Made by a program: the position numbers and the translations under genes | The notes under the pieces: model-generated | Told to the model about the DNA's origin: nothing | Database searches by the model: none | What the model saw: the letters and a program-made list of their open reading frames with translations, nothing else | DNA from: Pueribacillus theae | GTDB lineage: Bacteria > Bacillota > Bacilli > Bacillales > UBA6769 | Reading direction: 5' to 3' | DNA: 64,000 bases | Assembly (NCBI RefSeq): GCF_003097615.1 | Contig: NZ_QCZG01000022.1 | Location: forward strand, 1-64,000 | Part shown: positions 9,589 through 18,747 of the stretch, one piece after another | Layout: every line of letters begins with the position of its first letter | Position numbering within the stretch: position 1 is the stretch's first letter

Positions 9589-9682
9589 TTTTGTCTGCTC
9601 TATTAAGTGAATTGAAAAATACAAACAAATTCCTATATAGACATTATACGAACTGTATCTAATTTTAAAAGAGGCGATGTTA

Positions 9683-11107
9683 ATGGATAAATTACTCTAT
9701 ATAAATGGTGAATGGATGGGGAGTGAGTTAGAAAAAATTAACGTCACCAACCCGGCGACAGGGGAGATCGTTGGAACTGTTCCAAATGCAGGAGTGAAAG
9801 AGACGAGAGAAGCGATTGATGCTGCTTATAGCGCATTTCTTGAGTGGTCTACTTTAACTGCTTACGAACGTGCCGAATATTTGGAAAAACTGTACGAAAT
9901 GATGGTTGAAAATAAAGATAAACTAGCTAAGCTAATTACAATTGAAATGGGAAAACCTCTTTCTGAATCAAAAGGAGAAGTACAATACGCCGCTGAATTT
10001 CTTAAATGGTTTGCAGAGGAAGGGAAGCGCGTATACGGTCGGACGGTTCCTTCACATACGAAAGATAAACGAATGATGCTAATAAAGCAGCCTGTTGGGG
10101 TTGTGGCAGCGATTACACCATGGAATTTCCCGGCTGCGATGATCACAAGAAAGCTGGGACCAGCACTTGCAGCAGGATGCACATTCATTTTAAAACCGGC
10201 TGAAGAAACACCGCTTACCGCTTTAATGCTTGCTATGCTATGTGAAAAGGTAGGTATTCCAAAAGGTGTTGTCAACGTGATAACAGGACAACCAGTTCAA
10301 ATAGGTGAAGAATTTATGGCAAATCCGAAAGTCTCAAAGATTACATTTACAGGCTCTACAGCCGTTGGGAAGCTGCTTATTAAACAGAGTGCAGAGCAAG
10401 TAAAGAAAATTTCCATGGAGCTTGGTGGACATGCCCCGATTATTATTCTGGATGATGCAAATGTTGAAAAAGCTGTAAAAGGTGTTCTTCTATCCAAATT
10501 TCGGAATGGCGGACAAACCTGTATATGTGGTAATCGAATTTATGTCCAGGAAGGCATCTATGACGATTTCATTCAAAAATTTATAAAAGCAGTAGAAACA
10601 CTAAAAGTTGGAAATGGACTTGAAGAAGGTATTGAAGTCGGTCCAATCATTAACAAATCCGGCTATGACAAAATAAACATGCATGTTCAAGATGCTTTAA
10701 ATCGAGGCGCAACATGTCTACTAGGTGGAAAAGGGGAACAACAAGATAACGCTTATTTTTATTATCCTACTATTTTAGCGGATGTAACAAAAGAGATGAT
10801 AATCATGAACGAAGAAACATTTGGGCCCGTTGCACCGATTCAAAAAATAGCAAGTGACGAAGAAGCGATTCACTATGCGAACGATACAATGTATGGGCTT
10901 GCTGCTTATGTTTTCACCGAAAATTATAGTCGCGGACTTAACGTAGTCGAAAGTCTAAATTATGGCATTGTTGGTTGGAACGACGGCGTTCCATCTGCGC
11001 CCCAAGCACCGTTTGGCGGAATGAAGCAGAGCGGTATCGGACGAGAAGGTGGAATTGAAGGAATTGAGGAATACCTTGAAACGAAGTATGTTTCAATTGG
11101 GTCTTAA
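9683..11107 (+). CDS. aldehyde dehydrogenase, succinate-semialdehyde dehydrogenase-like
   Basis: An NAD(P) aldehyde dehydrogenase of 474 residues. The order is canonical: PWNFP, FTGSTAVGK, MELGGHAP (catalytic Glu), GQTCICGNR (nucleophile Cys), EETFGPV and PFGGMKQSG. The overall pattern (NPATGEIVGTVPNAG, EMGKPLSESKGEV) is closest to the GabD/succinate-semialdehyde dehydrogenase group. ATG 9683 is preferred over 9677 because GAGG lies 8 bases before it. The 94-base gap after the thioesterase carries no terminator. It would oxidise the aldehyde made by the Fe-ADH. Confidence 0.92.
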   Translation: MDKLLYINGEWMGSELEKINVTNPATGEIVGTVPNAGVKETREAIDAAYSAFLEWSTLTAYERAEYLEKLYEMMVENKDKLAKLITIEMGKPLSESKGEVQYAAEFLKWFAEEGKRVYGRTVPSHTKDKRMMLIKQPVGVVAAITPWNFPAAMITRKLGPALAAGCTFILKPAEETPLTALMLAMLCEKVGIPKGVVNVITGQPVQIGEEFMANPKVSKITFTGSTAVGKLLIKQSAEQVKKISMELGGHAPIIILDDANVEKAVKGVLLSKFRNGGQTCICGNRIYVQEGIYDDFIQKFIKAVETLKVGNGLEEGIEVGPIINKSGYDKINMHVQDALNRGATCLLGGKGEQQDNAYFYYPTILADVTKEMIIMNEETFGPVAPIQKIASDEEAIHYANDTMYGLAAYVFTENYSRGLNVVESLNYGIVGWNDGVPSAPQAPFGGMKQSGIGREGGIEGIEEYLETKYVSIGS

Positions 11108-11262
11108 TGCTTTGTTTTTCTTGATTTCTTTTTCATGTCAATGAGGAAAAGTGTTTGAACAGGTATAAGAGACATAAATAGGATGCTAAGAATTATCATC
11201 TGATGTTCTCGAATTTAAATTTAATAATGAAAGATAATGGACTGAATATCTGTCGAAGAGAG

Positions 11263-12054
11263 ATGATTTTATTGTTGGATGACAAAAGTATTATTCCACT
11301 TTATTATCAGTTAAAAGAAATTCTGAAAGAAAAAATAAAAGAGGGATCTTGGAAAGAAGATTCAAAAGTTCCGTCTGAAAGAGAATTAATGGATATATAT
11401 GATGTAAGCCGTGCTACAGTTAGAAAGGCTTTAAGCGAGTTAATGATAGAAGGATTGATTTACACAAAACAAGGTGTAGGAACTTTTGTATCCAAATCAA
11501 AAATTGAACAAAATTTAATTGGAGAACTTAGCTTTAATCAGCAAGCGTTAAAGCAAGGGTTATCTCCTAGTTCTAAAGTGGTGTACTCATCCATAGATAC
11601 AAGGCTATCTAGACGCATTAATAATATTTTTGAGTTAACGGATTCAGAAAATGTCTTTAAAATTATTCGCGTTCGTTTAGCAAATCGTTATCCACTAATT
11701 TTGGAAACGTTATACATCCCATACAAATACGCTCCAAATATATTAAAGCAAGATTTGGAAAATATAGCGGTATTTGAATACCTTGAAAAAGATTGTAAGC
11801 TTAATTTCACTCATTCCACTTTAGATATAGAGCCTGTCGTAATTAATGAATTTGAATCAAAGTATCTAGAGGTCGAAATAGGCCAACTTGCACTATCTTT
11901 AGAAAGAGTTATTTATTCAGATGCTCATGCTGTTGCTATTCAGCAAAGAATCATGAGAGGGGACAAGGGGAAATTTTCGTTAACTTTAGGCGAAAACTCA
12001 GATAGCAAATCAAAGTATCTTGTAGGCTTAGAATTTGCTGAGCAATCCGATTAA
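11263..12054 (+). CDS. GntR-family regulator with UTRA domain (copy 1)
   Basis: A 263-residue regulator: N-terminal winged helix (IPLYYQLKEIL, VPSERELM, SRATVRKAL, KQGVGTF) followed by a UTRA effector-binding domain from about residue 95. HutC/YtrA-like members bind a small metabolite and release DNA. It is clearly paralogous to the GntR gene at 23733-24509; the two share most of the winged-helix sequence. ATG 11263 follows AAGAGAG; a TTG a few codons later is also possible. It precedes the CHR and TRAP transporter genes and probably controls them or the upstream dehydrogenases. Confidence 0.9.
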   Translation: MILLLDDKSIIPLYYQLKEILKEKIKEGSWKEDSKVPSERELMDIYDVSRATVRKALSELMIEGLIYTKQGVGTFVSKSKIEQNLIGELSFNQQALKQGLSPSSKVVYSSIDTRLSRRINNIFELTDSENVFKIIRVRLANRYPLILETLYIPYKYAPNILKQDLENIAVFEYLEKDCKLNFTHSTLDIEPVVINEFESKYLEVEIGQLALSLERVIYSDAHAVAIQQRIMRGDKGKFSLTLGENSDSKSKYLVGLEFAEQSD

Positions 12055-12059
12055 AAATT

Positions 12060-12073
12060 AATACCCCGGTATT
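12060..12073. promoter_or_regulatory. candidate GntR operator palindrome
   Basis: AATACCCCGGTATT, with half sites AATACC and GGTATT, lies 6 bases after the GntR stop and 32 bases before the CHR gene. GGTAT/ATACC half sites are common in GntR/UTRA operators. No binding evidence exists in the sequence itself. Confidence 0.4.
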
Positions 12074-12104
12074 GATAATAAATGGAAGAAAATGGGGTAG
12101 ACAG

Positions 12105-12692
12105 ATGGAAATGAAACTCAAGACGCTATATAAATTATTCTTTACTTTTTTAAAAGTAAGCCCTATTACATTCGGTGGGGGTTATGCCATGCTCCCGTTA
12201 ATTGAGCGGGAAGTTGTAAAAAGGCGTAAATGGTTAAATGAACACGAAGTTGTTGACATTTTAACTGTTGCTCAAACAGCGCCAGGTGCTGTTGCGATTA
12301 ATTCAGCAATTTTTATCGGTTATAGGGTAGCTGGATTATTAGGTTCCATTGTTGCCCTATTTGGAATAATGTTGCCTAATCTACTAATTGTGATTATAGC
12401 AATTTTTATGTACTTCGCATTTCGTGATAATCCGATTATTGAAGCAGTATTTAATGGGTTGGCTTCAGCAGTCATTGCATTAATTGTATATGCTGCTTAC
12501 ATGATAGGACGAACAGCTATTTCGGATTTAACAACAATCGTAATTGCACTGATTAGTTTTATTATCCTGATTTTTTTAAATGTAAATCCAGTTTTATTAA
12601 TTTTAGGGGGAGGATTTGTGGGACTCATTTTCAGTAAATTAAAGGTTACAAGAAAGGAGAAACGTAAAAATAGAAGAAGGAACGTGTCATGA
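12105..12692 (+). CDS. CHR (chromate transporter) family, N-half protein
   Basis: A 195-residue membrane protein of the short CHR subfamily: TFLKVSPITFGGGYAMLPLI signature, AQTAPGAVAIN and several hydrophobic segments. Short CHR proteins come as adjacent pairs that together equal one long CHR transporter; the partner starts 32 bases downstream. CHR proteins move oxyanions such as chromate and, for some, sulfate. In this setting, next to an alkylsulfatase-like gene, sulfate or a sulfonate-like anion is a reasonable but unproven cargo. Confidence 0.88.
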   Translation: MEMKLKTLYKLFFTFLKVSPITFGGGYAMLPLIEREVVKRRKWLNEHEVVDILTVAQTAPGAVAINSAIFIGYRVAGLLGSIVALFGIMLPNLLIVIIAIFMYFAFRDNPIIEAVFNGLASAVIALIVYAAYMIGRTAISDLTTIVIALISFIILIFLNVNPVLLILGGGFVGLIFSKLKVTRKEKRKNRRRNVS

Positions 12693-12724
12693 TTTACGAG
12701 AGAGAGGATTTCTGAGGTGTAATT

Positions 12725-13264
12725 ATGATTTATTTTCAATTATTTTGGAATTTCTTCGTCATTGGTTGTTTTTCTTTTGGTGGAGGATATGCGATGTTGC
12801 CCCTTATTGATCGCCTGGTAACAAGCCACGGGTGGATGTCGGTGGAGGAATTTACTGAAGTCATCGCAATTTCAGGCATGTTGCCTGGTTCAATAGGCAT
12901 CAATGCTGCAGTATTTGTAGGTTTTCAAACAGCGGGGTTTACAGGAGCTGCTTTAACAGCATTGGGAATGGTCTTACCATCGTTTATCATTATTCTGCTA
13001 ATTGGGAAATTTGTCCAAGATTTTCAAGATAGAAAGTTTATTGAACAGGTTTTTTATGGTTTAAGGCCGGTAATTATGGCTCTCATTATTTTCTCGGCAA
13101 TTAAATTCGCCTTATCGATGGAAATAATAACTTCTTTCTCTTGGAAGAGTACAAGTTTTCTTATTGTTTTTTTAATTGCGCTTGGTTTTTTGATTTTTAA
13201 AAAAACCCATCCGATGTTAGTAATATTTATTTCAGGAATATGTGGGATTATTTTATATTATTAG
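12725..13264 (+). CDS. CHR (chromate transporter) family, second-half protein
   Basis: The 179-residue partner of the preceding CHR protein, with the same FGGGYAMLPLI signature, SGMLPGSIGIN and four or more hydrophobic segments. ATG 12725 is preceded by GAGGTG. The two halves probably form one heteromeric oxyanion transporter. The gene lies directly before the TRAP small subunit, so transport functions are grouped here. Confidence 0.88.
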   Translation: MIYFQLFWNFFVIGCFSFGGGYAMLPLIDRLVTSHGWMSVEEFTEVIAISGMLPGSIGINAAVFVGFQTAGFTGAALTALGMVLPSFIIILLIGKFVQDFQDRKFIEQVFYGLRPVIMALIIFSAIKFALSMEIITSFSWKSTSFLIVFLIALGFLIFKKTHPMLVIFISGICGIILYY

Positions 13265-13314
13265 GAGTTTTAAAAGATTATATACCTATTTTAATTGTTT
13301 GGGGGGGGAAGAAA

Positions 13315-13854
13315 ATGGCACACATAACCAGTCTTTTTAATAGAATTGAAAAAATATTGTTAGCAACATCAGCTTTTACATTACTTGTAATGATGTTATG
13401 GATTTTCACAGATGTAATTTTACGGTTTTTTTTAAATCGGCCAATACCGGGCACGATTGAGTTAACTGGGGAATATTTAATGGTTTTGCTAGTTTATCTA
13501 TCTTTAAGCTATACGTATAAGGTTGACGGCCATGTAAAAGTGACGATGTTTGAAGAAAAATTTTCTATAAATATAAAAAAAATAACTACATTCATTACAA
13601 ATCTTCTTGCGGCGTTTTTTTTCATCTACATCAGTATTTTGAACTTTTTAAATGGTTTAGAGCACTTTCAAATGGGGATTAAATCCTCTGGTGTTTTAAA
13701 CTATCCACTAGCACCGGCATTTATGATTATATCGCTTGGTTTGTTAACAATTTCTTTAAGATTGTTAATTGAATGTATTGCTATCTTGATTCAACAAAAT
13801 ACTAAGAAGCCTTCTATTGCGGATTCAAATAAAGGGCTAAAAAGTACTATCTAA
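13315..13854 (+). CDS. TRAP transporter small permease (DctQ-like)
   Basis: A 179-residue protein with four predicted membrane segments and the DctQ-family pattern (TDVILRFFLNRPIPGTIELTGEYLMVLLVYLSL, given here only as a region near residues 40-70). It is the small integral subunit of a tripartite ATP-independent importer. ATG 13315 follows a GGGGGG run; the earlier in-frame ATG at 13240 overlaps the CHR gene and lacks a site. DctM and DctP homologues follow directly, completing the system. Confidence 0.9.
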   Translation: MAHITSLFNRIEKILLATSAFTLLVMMLWIFTDVILRFFLNRPIPGTIELTGEYLMVLLVYLSLSYTYKVDGHVKVTMFEEKFSINIKKITTFITNLLAAFFFIYISILNFLNGLEHFQMGIKSSGVLNYPLAPAFMIISLGLLTISLRLLIECIAILIQQNTKKPSIADSNKGLKSTI

Positions 13855-13881
13855 AGATTTGACTTAATAAGGGGGGTCTCT

Positions 13882-15159
13882 ATGCTAGTTTTAAGTTTAG
13901 TTCTGCTAATGTTGCTGTTGTTATTTATAGGCATGCCTATCGGATTCACACTTATTGTTGTTGGTTCCCTAGGAATTTATATGGTTGGGGGCGTTACCGC
14001 ATTTAATGGAATTTTATCCACATCTGCTTTCAGTAGTGTTAACGGCTTTAGTTTAACAACGATACCTTTATTTATACTTATGGCTCATTTCATTTCTAAA
14101 AGTAATATAGCTAAAGATTTATATGATTGTCTACTTAAATGGATTGGACATATACCAGGCGGAGTAGGAATATCAACAGTATTAACAAGTGCGGGATTTG
14201 GCGCTCTATCTGGTTCAAGTGTAGCTGCTACCTCGATTATGTCCAAAATTACAATTCCGGAAATGGTTAAAGCCAAATATAAGGATACATTTGCCGCAGG
14301 TCTAGTTGCTTCATCAACTGGAACCCTGGCAGTTATGATTCCACCTAGTATTCCTTTAATCCTATACGCAGTCCAAACAGAAACCTCTATAGGAAAACTT
14401 TTGATTGCTGGGGTTTTGCCAGGAATATTACTTGCTTTGCTTTTATCGATTTTTATTATTTTTACTTCTATTAAATTGAATAACAAAACTAATAAACATC
14501 CTTGGAATGAAAAATGGTCATCCTTACGGACAATTTGGCCCATGATGTTGCTTGTTGTGTTTGTTTTGGCTGTTATTTATTTTGGTATTGCAACGTCAAC
14601 AGAAGCAGCAGCTTTCGGTGCCTTTGGGGCATTGTTAGTAGGCCTCATCTTAAGAAGGCTCAATTTGAAATCTATTATTGAGTCGTTTATCGAAGCAACT
14701 GAACAGACCGCAATGATTTTTACGATCGTTGTTGGAGGCCATATTTTTGCATATTTCATTACTATATCAGGGGTAGGTCAAAGTCTTATTACATCTATTT
14801 CTGAAAGCGGTTTATCAAAATGGACAATTCTGGCTTTAATCGTTCTTTTTTATCTTATACTTGGTTTATTTATGGATTTGTTTGGTTCTCTTATTTTAAC
14901 CTTGCCATTAACATTTCCTATAATGATGAGTTTAGGTTTCAGTGAAATTTGGTTTGGCGTGATTGTCGTACTTCTATTAGAAATCGGATTAGTGACCCCG
15001 CCAGTGGGAATTAACCTTTTTATTACAAGTAGGTATACGGGAATTTCTGTACAAAGAGTATTTTACGGCACGATACCGTTTATTGGTATTTTACTGCTTA
15101 CGATTTTAATTTTAATCATTTTCCCGCAGATCGTAACGTTTTTACCAAATAATATGTAG
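13882..15159 (+). CDS. TRAP transporter large permease (DctM-like)
   Basis: A 425-residue polytopic protein of the DctM family: GMPIGFTLIVVG near the N-terminus, GALSGSSVAATSIM, a conserved VMIPPSIPLILYA loop and VTPPVGINLF near the end. It forms the sodium- or proton-coupled translocation channel. AAGGGGGG precedes ATG 13882, 27 bases after the DctQ stop. TRAP systems carry organic anions (dicarboxylates, hydroxyacids, sulfonates); the substrate here is unknown. Confidence 0.94.
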   Translation: MLVLSLVLLMLLLLFIGMPIGFTLIVVGSLGIYMVGGVTAFNGILSTSAFSSVNGFSLTTIPLFILMAHFISKSNIAKDLYDCLLKWIGHIPGGVGISTVLTSAGFGALSGSSVAATSIMSKITIPEMVKAKYKDTFAAGLVASSTGTLAVMIPPSIPLILYAVQTETSIGKLLIAGVLPGILLALLLSIFIIFTSIKLNNKTNKHPWNEKWSSLRTIWPMMLLVVFVLAVIYFGIATSTEAAAFGAFGALLVGLILRRLNLKSIIESFIEATEQTAMIFTIVVGGHIFAYFITISGVGQSLITSISESGLSKWTILALIVLFYLILGLFMDLFGSLILTLPLTFPIMMSLGFSEIWFGVIVVLLLEIGLVTPPVGINLFITSRYTGISVQRVFYGTIPFIGILLLTILILIIFPQIVTFLPNNM

Positions 15160-15283
15160 TTCTGGATTTAAGGGGGTGAAATAGATTATACATCACTTAG
15201 TTTAAAGCGACATTAACTTATAACTATTTAGAAAAAGGAAAAATTAACTCTATTTTAAACAATTCTAGGGGGCATGAGTAACA

Positions 15284-16366
15284 ATGAAATTAAAACAATT
15301 ATTTCTTTACACGGTAATAATCGCAGTTTTTTCTTTCATTACTGTTGGATGCAGTTCAAGTTCTTCGGATAAAGAGAATGAAAAGAAAAGCAACTCAAAT
15401 AAAAATGATTCTGAAACAATTACTTTAAAAGTAACCAATTTTTTGGCAAACACTGCACCTCTTTCTAAATATGGTGTTCAGCCTTGGATGGAAAGAGTAA
15501 CAGAATTAACTGATGGTAAAGTGCAATTTGAGTATTATCCTGGAGAACAATTAGGAAAAGCGGCAGATCAGTACAAGTTAGTAAAAGATGGTGTCGCAGA
15601 CATTGGATTTACATTGGTCAATTATAATTCTGATATTTTTCCAATAAGTAACATGCTTTCAGCAATGCCAAGGATTAATAAATCTTCACTACAAGGGACA
15701 TTAGCTTATAAAGATTTACTCGAGGAAAGCCCCGTTCTGTTGGAAACGGATTACTTAAAAAATGGTGTAAGGCCATTATATGCTAATGTTTCACCGGCCT
15801 ATGAACTTTGGTCAGTAAAAAAAGAAATAAAAACTCCAGAAGATTTAAAAGGACTCAAGATTAGAACTGGAGGCGGAATTGAAAACGAAATATTTGAATT
15901 TGTGGGAGCAGCACCTGTATCAATTGCTTTTCCAGATTTGTATGAATCGACGGAAAGGGGCATTGTTGATGCAGTTTCACTCTTTCCGGTTGCAGTTAAT
16001 ACATCAGGTATTGATGAAATTGTAAAATTTGGAACAGAAATATTTTGGGTTACGGCGGTTTACCCACTAATTATTAACGAAAAAACTTGGGATAAATTGC
16101 CTGACGATGTTAAAGAAGCAATTTCACAAGCGAATGAGGAAGTTGCAGTACAACTTGCAAAAACACAAGATGAAAATACGAAGGAAATTGTTAAAGAAAT
16201 ATCAAAAAACGCAACTATATCAAAATTGACAGAAGATGAACAACAAAAATGGGATAATATTTCTGAAGAATTTCAAAAAAAATGGTTAAAAGATAACGAA
16301 TCAAAAGGATTACCTTATGGTGAGGTATTAAATATGTATAAAGAACTCTCAAAAAAACATGAGTAA
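15284..16366 (+). CDS. TRAP transporter substrate-binding lipoprotein (DctP-like)
   Basis: The extracytoplasmic receptor of the TRAP system, 360 residues. It has a lipoprotein signal with lipobox ITVGC (Cys 23), then a low-complexity Ser/Lys/Asn linker and a DctP fold (PGEQLGKAADQYKLVKDG, LKGLKIRTGG, ESTERGIVDAV). As in most DctP proteins, an Arg (in LKIRTGG) is placed to bind a carboxylate or other anion. It lies 124 bases after DctM with AGGGGGG upstream and is followed by a terminator. Confidence 0.92.
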   Translation: MKLKQLFLYTVIIAVFSFITVGCSSSSSDKENEKKSNSNKNDSETITLKVTNFLANTAPLSKYGVQPWMERVTELTDGKVQFEYYPGEQLGKAADQYKLVKDGVADIGFTLVNYNSDIFPISNMLSAMPRINKSSLQGTLAYKDLLEESPVLLETDYLKNGVRPLYANVSPAYELWSVKKEIKTPEDLKGLKIRTGGGIENEIFEFVGAAPVSIAFPDLYESTERGIVDAVSLFPVAVNTSGIDEIVKFGTEIFWVTAVYPLIINEKTWDKLPDDVKEAISQANEEVAVQLAKTQDENTKEIVKEISKNATISKLTEDEQQKWDNISEEFQKKWLKDNESKGLPYGEVLNMYKELSKKHE

Positions 16367-16439
16367 GTCGCTAATCTTAAAGTATAGCTAAAAAGAAATA
16401 AACCTTACCTAGAGTTTTAAAAATTCAAGAACTTATTAT

Positions 16440-16478
16440 CGAAGGAATAGATTTTCCATCATTCCTTCGGTGTTCTTT
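16440..16478 (+). terminator. terminator after the TRAP genes
   Basis: CGAAGGAAT and ATTCCTTCG form a 9-bp stem around a 12-base loop, followed by GTGTTCTTTAT. Confidence 0.65.
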
Positions 16479-16508
16479 ATACTTAGTTTAAATAATTGAG
16501 GTGCCATA

Positions 16509-18623
16509 ATGAGAAAAATAATTGACTTAAATCCCATGTTTCATCCTAAATCTATTGCAATCATTGGAGCATCGGGAGGAAAAGGTAAAATTGGAGCTAT
16601 TCCTTTACAAAATTTAAAATCCTGTGGGTATGAAGGCGATGTATACCCGGTTAACCCTAACTATAATGAAATAAACGGATATAAATGTTACCACAACATT
16701 GAGAGTTTACCAAAAAACATTGATCTTGCTATTGTTTCAGTTGGAGCTCAAAACGTATTGCCATCGTTGGAAAAGTTAGCTGAACGAGAAATCAAAAGTG
16801 CTGTTGTATTTAGTTCAGGTTTTTCAGAAGCTGGTGAAGAGGGGAAAAAGTTACAGCAAAAATTAACACATTTTTCAAGGCGTTTTAAAATACCAGTTTG
16901 TGGTCCAAACTCAATTGGTTTATTTAACTTAAGTAATGGTGCAATGGCAACGTTCGCAAAACTTAAGTTTACACAGCGTGATCCTGTTGGATTTATCACA
17001 CAAAGCGGTGCTTTCGGTACCTTTACTTATGAATTGGCTAAAGAAATGGGATTAGGCTATGAATATTTTGTATCGACAGGGAATGAAGCTGCAATTGATT
17101 TCTTTGATTATGTAGACTTTTTTGCAAAGCAAGAAAACTTAAAAGTTATCGGAGGATATATTGAAGGCGCGAGAGACCTTGAAAAAATGGAGAGTGCCAT
17201 TGAGAGTGCTCAGGAAAACAATAAACCACTTGTGATGATGAAAGTTGGAAATTCAAAAAAAGGCGCTGAAGCAGCCGCTTCACATACTTCCTCTTTAGCT
17301 GGTAATCAATCTGTGTATGAAAGCTTCTTTAGGCAAAAGAATGTTGTACAAGTGTCTGATGAAGAGGAATTATTAGATACTTTAACGATCTTTACTAAGG
17401 CAAAGGCTTCTCGTGAAAGAGGGGGATTAGGTATTGTGACTCTTTCAGGGGGATCTGGAATTATAATGGCTGACAAATGTGAAGAGTATGGTGTTAAGCT
17501 TGCAAAGTTCATGCCTGAAACAACTTCGAAACTAACAGAATTGTTACCTTCATTTGCATCGGTGAAAAATCCAGTTGATGTAACGGCACAGGCGTTTCAT
17601 GAATTAGACAAATTTTTAGCATCTCTTAATGTATTATTAGAAGATAAAAATGTAGAGACTGTTATATTTTATATGCAAATTGGACATCATTTAGCCCCTC
17701 AGCTTGTTCCGGGATTAATTGAGATTTCCAAACAAACTAATAAAACTTTAGTGGTTTGTTGGACAGGTGCTTCTAAGGAGACGAAAGATGCGTTAATATC
17801 CGGCGGTGTATGTTGGTTGCCCACTCCAAGTCGTGCAATTAAAGCAGTAAAAAATTTTATGCAATACCAGAAAAACAGAGAAACTTTGGTACAACATGAA
17901 GTAAATAGTTGTGAACCACAACAAAAAGAAGTAGGGCCTATTCAAGGAGTTGTCACTGAATTTCTTGGAAAACAAATGATTTCAAAGTATGGTATTTCAA
18001 TCCCAAAAGGAAAACTTGCAAAATCGGCTGTTGAGGCGGTTCAAGTTGCTGAGGAAATTGGCTATCCTGTCGTTTTAAAAGTAATATCAAATGATTTTAC
18101 TCACAAAAGTGATGTGGGCGGGGTAATAATTAATCTCAAGTCTAAAAAAGAAGTGAATGAATCCTATCATGAAATTATAAAAAAATGCTATGATAGCAAC
18201 CCTTCGGCAAAAATTGATGGGATATTAGTAGAAAAAATGAGTGAACGAGGAACAGAAGTGTTTATTGGTTGTTTCCAAGATCCATTATTTGGACCCTGCA
18301 TCATGTTTGGATTAGGTGGAATTTATGTCGAAATTCTAAAAGATGTAGCTGTTAGGAAGGCGCCATTGACACGTAAGGATGCAATCGAGATGATTAAAAG
18401 CATTCAGGGATATAAGATTTTAGAAGGTATAAGAGGACAGAAACCATCAGATATTGAGGCACTTGTTTCGACACTAGTACATGTCTCAGACTTTTGTTGG
18501 GATCACAGAAATGACTTAAAAGAATTGGATATAAACCCTTTAATTGTTTATGAAGAAGGGAAGGGTGTTTTGGCTTTAGACACCTTAATCATAGGAAAGG
18601 CATTAGAACCGTCCAATGTTTAA
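16509..18623 (+). CDS. acyl-CoA synthetase, NDP-forming
   Basis: A single-chain 704-residue acyl-CoA synthetase (NDP-forming). It has a CoA-binding Rossmann domain (IIGASGGKGKIG), a succinyl-CoA ligase-like domain with the phospho-His region (ITQSGAFG, AASHTSSLAG) and a C-terminal ATP-grasp domain (VVLKV, SDVGGV, DINPL). It would make acyl-CoA from a carboxylate and ATP with ADP and phosphate as products, or run in reverse. ATG 16509 follows GAGGTG. Downstream of an alcohol/aldehyde oxidation route it could activate the final acid, but substrate specificity cannot be read. Confidence 0.93.
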   Translation: MRKIIDLNPMFHPKSIAIIGASGGKGKIGAIPLQNLKSCGYEGDVYPVNPNYNEINGYKCYHNIESLPKNIDLAIVSVGAQNVLPSLEKLAEREIKSAVVFSSGFSEAGEEGKKLQQKLTHFSRRFKIPVCGPNSIGLFNLSNGAMATFAKLKFTQRDPVGFITQSGAFGTFTYELAKEMGLGYEYFVSTGNEAAIDFFDYVDFFAKQENLKVIGGYIEGARDLEKMESAIESAQENNKPLVMMKVGNSKKGAEAAASHTSSLAGNQSVYESFFRQKNVVQVSDEEELLDTLTIFTKAKASRERGGLGIVTLSGGSGIIMADKCEEYGVKLAKFMPETTSKLTELLPSFASVKNPVDVTAQAFHELDKFLASLNVLLEDKNVETVIFYMQIGHHLAPQLVPGLIEISKQTNKTLVVCWTGASKETKDALISGGVCWLPTPSRAIKAVKNFMQYQKNRETLVQHEVNSCEPQQKEVGPIQGVVTEFLGKQMISKYGISIPKGKLAKSAVEAVQVAEEIGYPVVLKVISNDFTHKSDVGGVIINLKSKKEVNESYHEIIKKCYDSNPSAKIDGILVEKMSERGTEVFIGCFQDPLFGPCIMFGLGGIYVEILKDVAVRKAPLTRKDAIEMIKSIQGYKILEGIRGQKPSDIEALVSTLVHVSDFCWDHRNDLKELDINPLIVYEEGKGVLALDTLIIGKALEPSNV

Positions 18624-18747
18624 TGTCAGTGTATGAAATGGGAATCGGAATCATAATAGGATGTAGAGTTTATAAAATGATTTTATAGATTAAAAGAAAT
18701 CTTTTTCCAATTGACATAGGTTTTTTAAACCCAAGGAGGATATATTT

